From: Paenibacillus sp. MZ04-78.2
GTDB lineage: Bacteria; Bacillota; Bacilli; Paenibacillales; NBRC-103111
Reading direction: 5' to 3'
Assembly (NCBI RefSeq): GCF_024213375.1
Contig: NZ_JANAVJ010000004.1
Location: 157,032-221,031, forward strand
DNA length: 64,000 bases
Made by a program: the position numbers and the translations under genes. Shown here piece after piece: positions 63,959 to 64,000 of this stretch; the stretch's first letter is position 1, and each line of letters begins with the position of its first letter. The notes under the pieces are model-generated. The model was given only the letters and a program-made list of their open reading frames with translations, was not told the origin of the DNA and made no database searches.

Positions 63959-64000
63959 GTGGAAAAAAGCTCGTTTTCCGACAAGGAGGTGGTGAAGCTT
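63950..64000 (+). repeat. 51-bp repeat shared with module 1 (copy 2)
   Basis: Same as 11483-11533 except one base (C for G). It is cut by the window end, so the full length of the match is unknown. Confidence 0.85.

Noticed and set aside
63842..64000. Single secreted gene with read-through of the TAA at 63956
   Set aside because: The downstream sequence is conserved in module 1 without the leader, so the two parts are separable. No evidence for read-through.
1..64000. tRNA, rRNA, CRISPR array, complete prophage or riboswitch
   Set aside because: I saw no cloverleaf genes, spacer-repeat arrays, phage modules or recognisable aptamer cores. A covariance-model search would be needed to exclude small RNAs.

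Overview
This window comes from a spore-forming Firmicute, most likely a member of the Paenibacillaceae. The signs are an intact sigK, a Spo0E-like protein, AbrB-type regulators, YesM/YesN-type two-component control of a sugar transporter, xylose genes with a ROK-family XylR, and receptor-peptide pairs of the AimR-like Alo type known from Paenibacillus. Metabolic genes are moderately GC-rich. The quorum-sensing regions are visibly AT-rich and look like accessory DNA. No tRNA, rRNA or CRISPR array was seen.

Layout. (1) 0.1-8.2 kb, minus strand: an asparaginase - dipeptide ABC transporter - M17 aminopeptidase operon for peptide scavenging. (2) 8.5-9.7 kb: a broken IS91-family transposase. (3) 9.7-14.5 kb: Alo quorum-sensing module 1, its divergent secreted effector locus, a 5' fragment of sigK and an AbrB-like gene. 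(4) 14.5-28.8 kb: a hemicellulose/xylose block with GH3 and GH30 enzymes, a sugar ABC transporter without its own ATPase, a YesMN-type pair, xylB, xylA and divergent xylR. (5) 28.9-33.7 kb: AbrB-like and Spo0E-like genes, Alo module 2, and a divergent secreted HNH nuclease toxin with a SMI1/KNR4 immunity gene. (6) 33.7-60.6 kb: a phenylacetyl-CoA catabolic block in two minus-strand operons plus a divergent Lrp-type regulator and PaaX. (7) 60.8-64 kb: intact sigK, then Alo module 3 and the start of its effector locus, which runs off the window.

How the catabolic genes fit together. PaaABCD (epoxidase), PaaG (isomerase), PaaF/PaaH (beta-oxidation), two thiolases and PaaI are present. PaaK (phenylacetate-CoA ligase), PaaE and the PaaZ fusion are not. 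A complete 2-oxoacid dehydrogenase complex (E1 alpha, E1 beta, E2, E3) heads the lower operon, and an aminotransferase ends the upper one. This suggests that phenylalanine or phenylpyruvate is converted directly to phenylacetyl-CoA, bypassing PaaK (inference). The upper operon also holds a glutamine-synthetase-like ligase, two aldehyde dehydrogenases, an SDR, an M20 hydrolase and an amino-acid/amine permease, hinting at a gamma-glutamyl amine route.

The most unusual system is the set of three Alo modules. Each has a receptor followed at once by a short pre-pro-peptide gene and a terminator, and each faces a secreted effector locus on the other strand. A conserved control region with two inverted half-sites 158-160 bp apart lies between them. 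The three peptides end in D-x-G-x. All three modules lie next to sigK-derived DNA: a 5' fragment, a 31-bp core matching the region where skin-type elements insert, and intact sigK.
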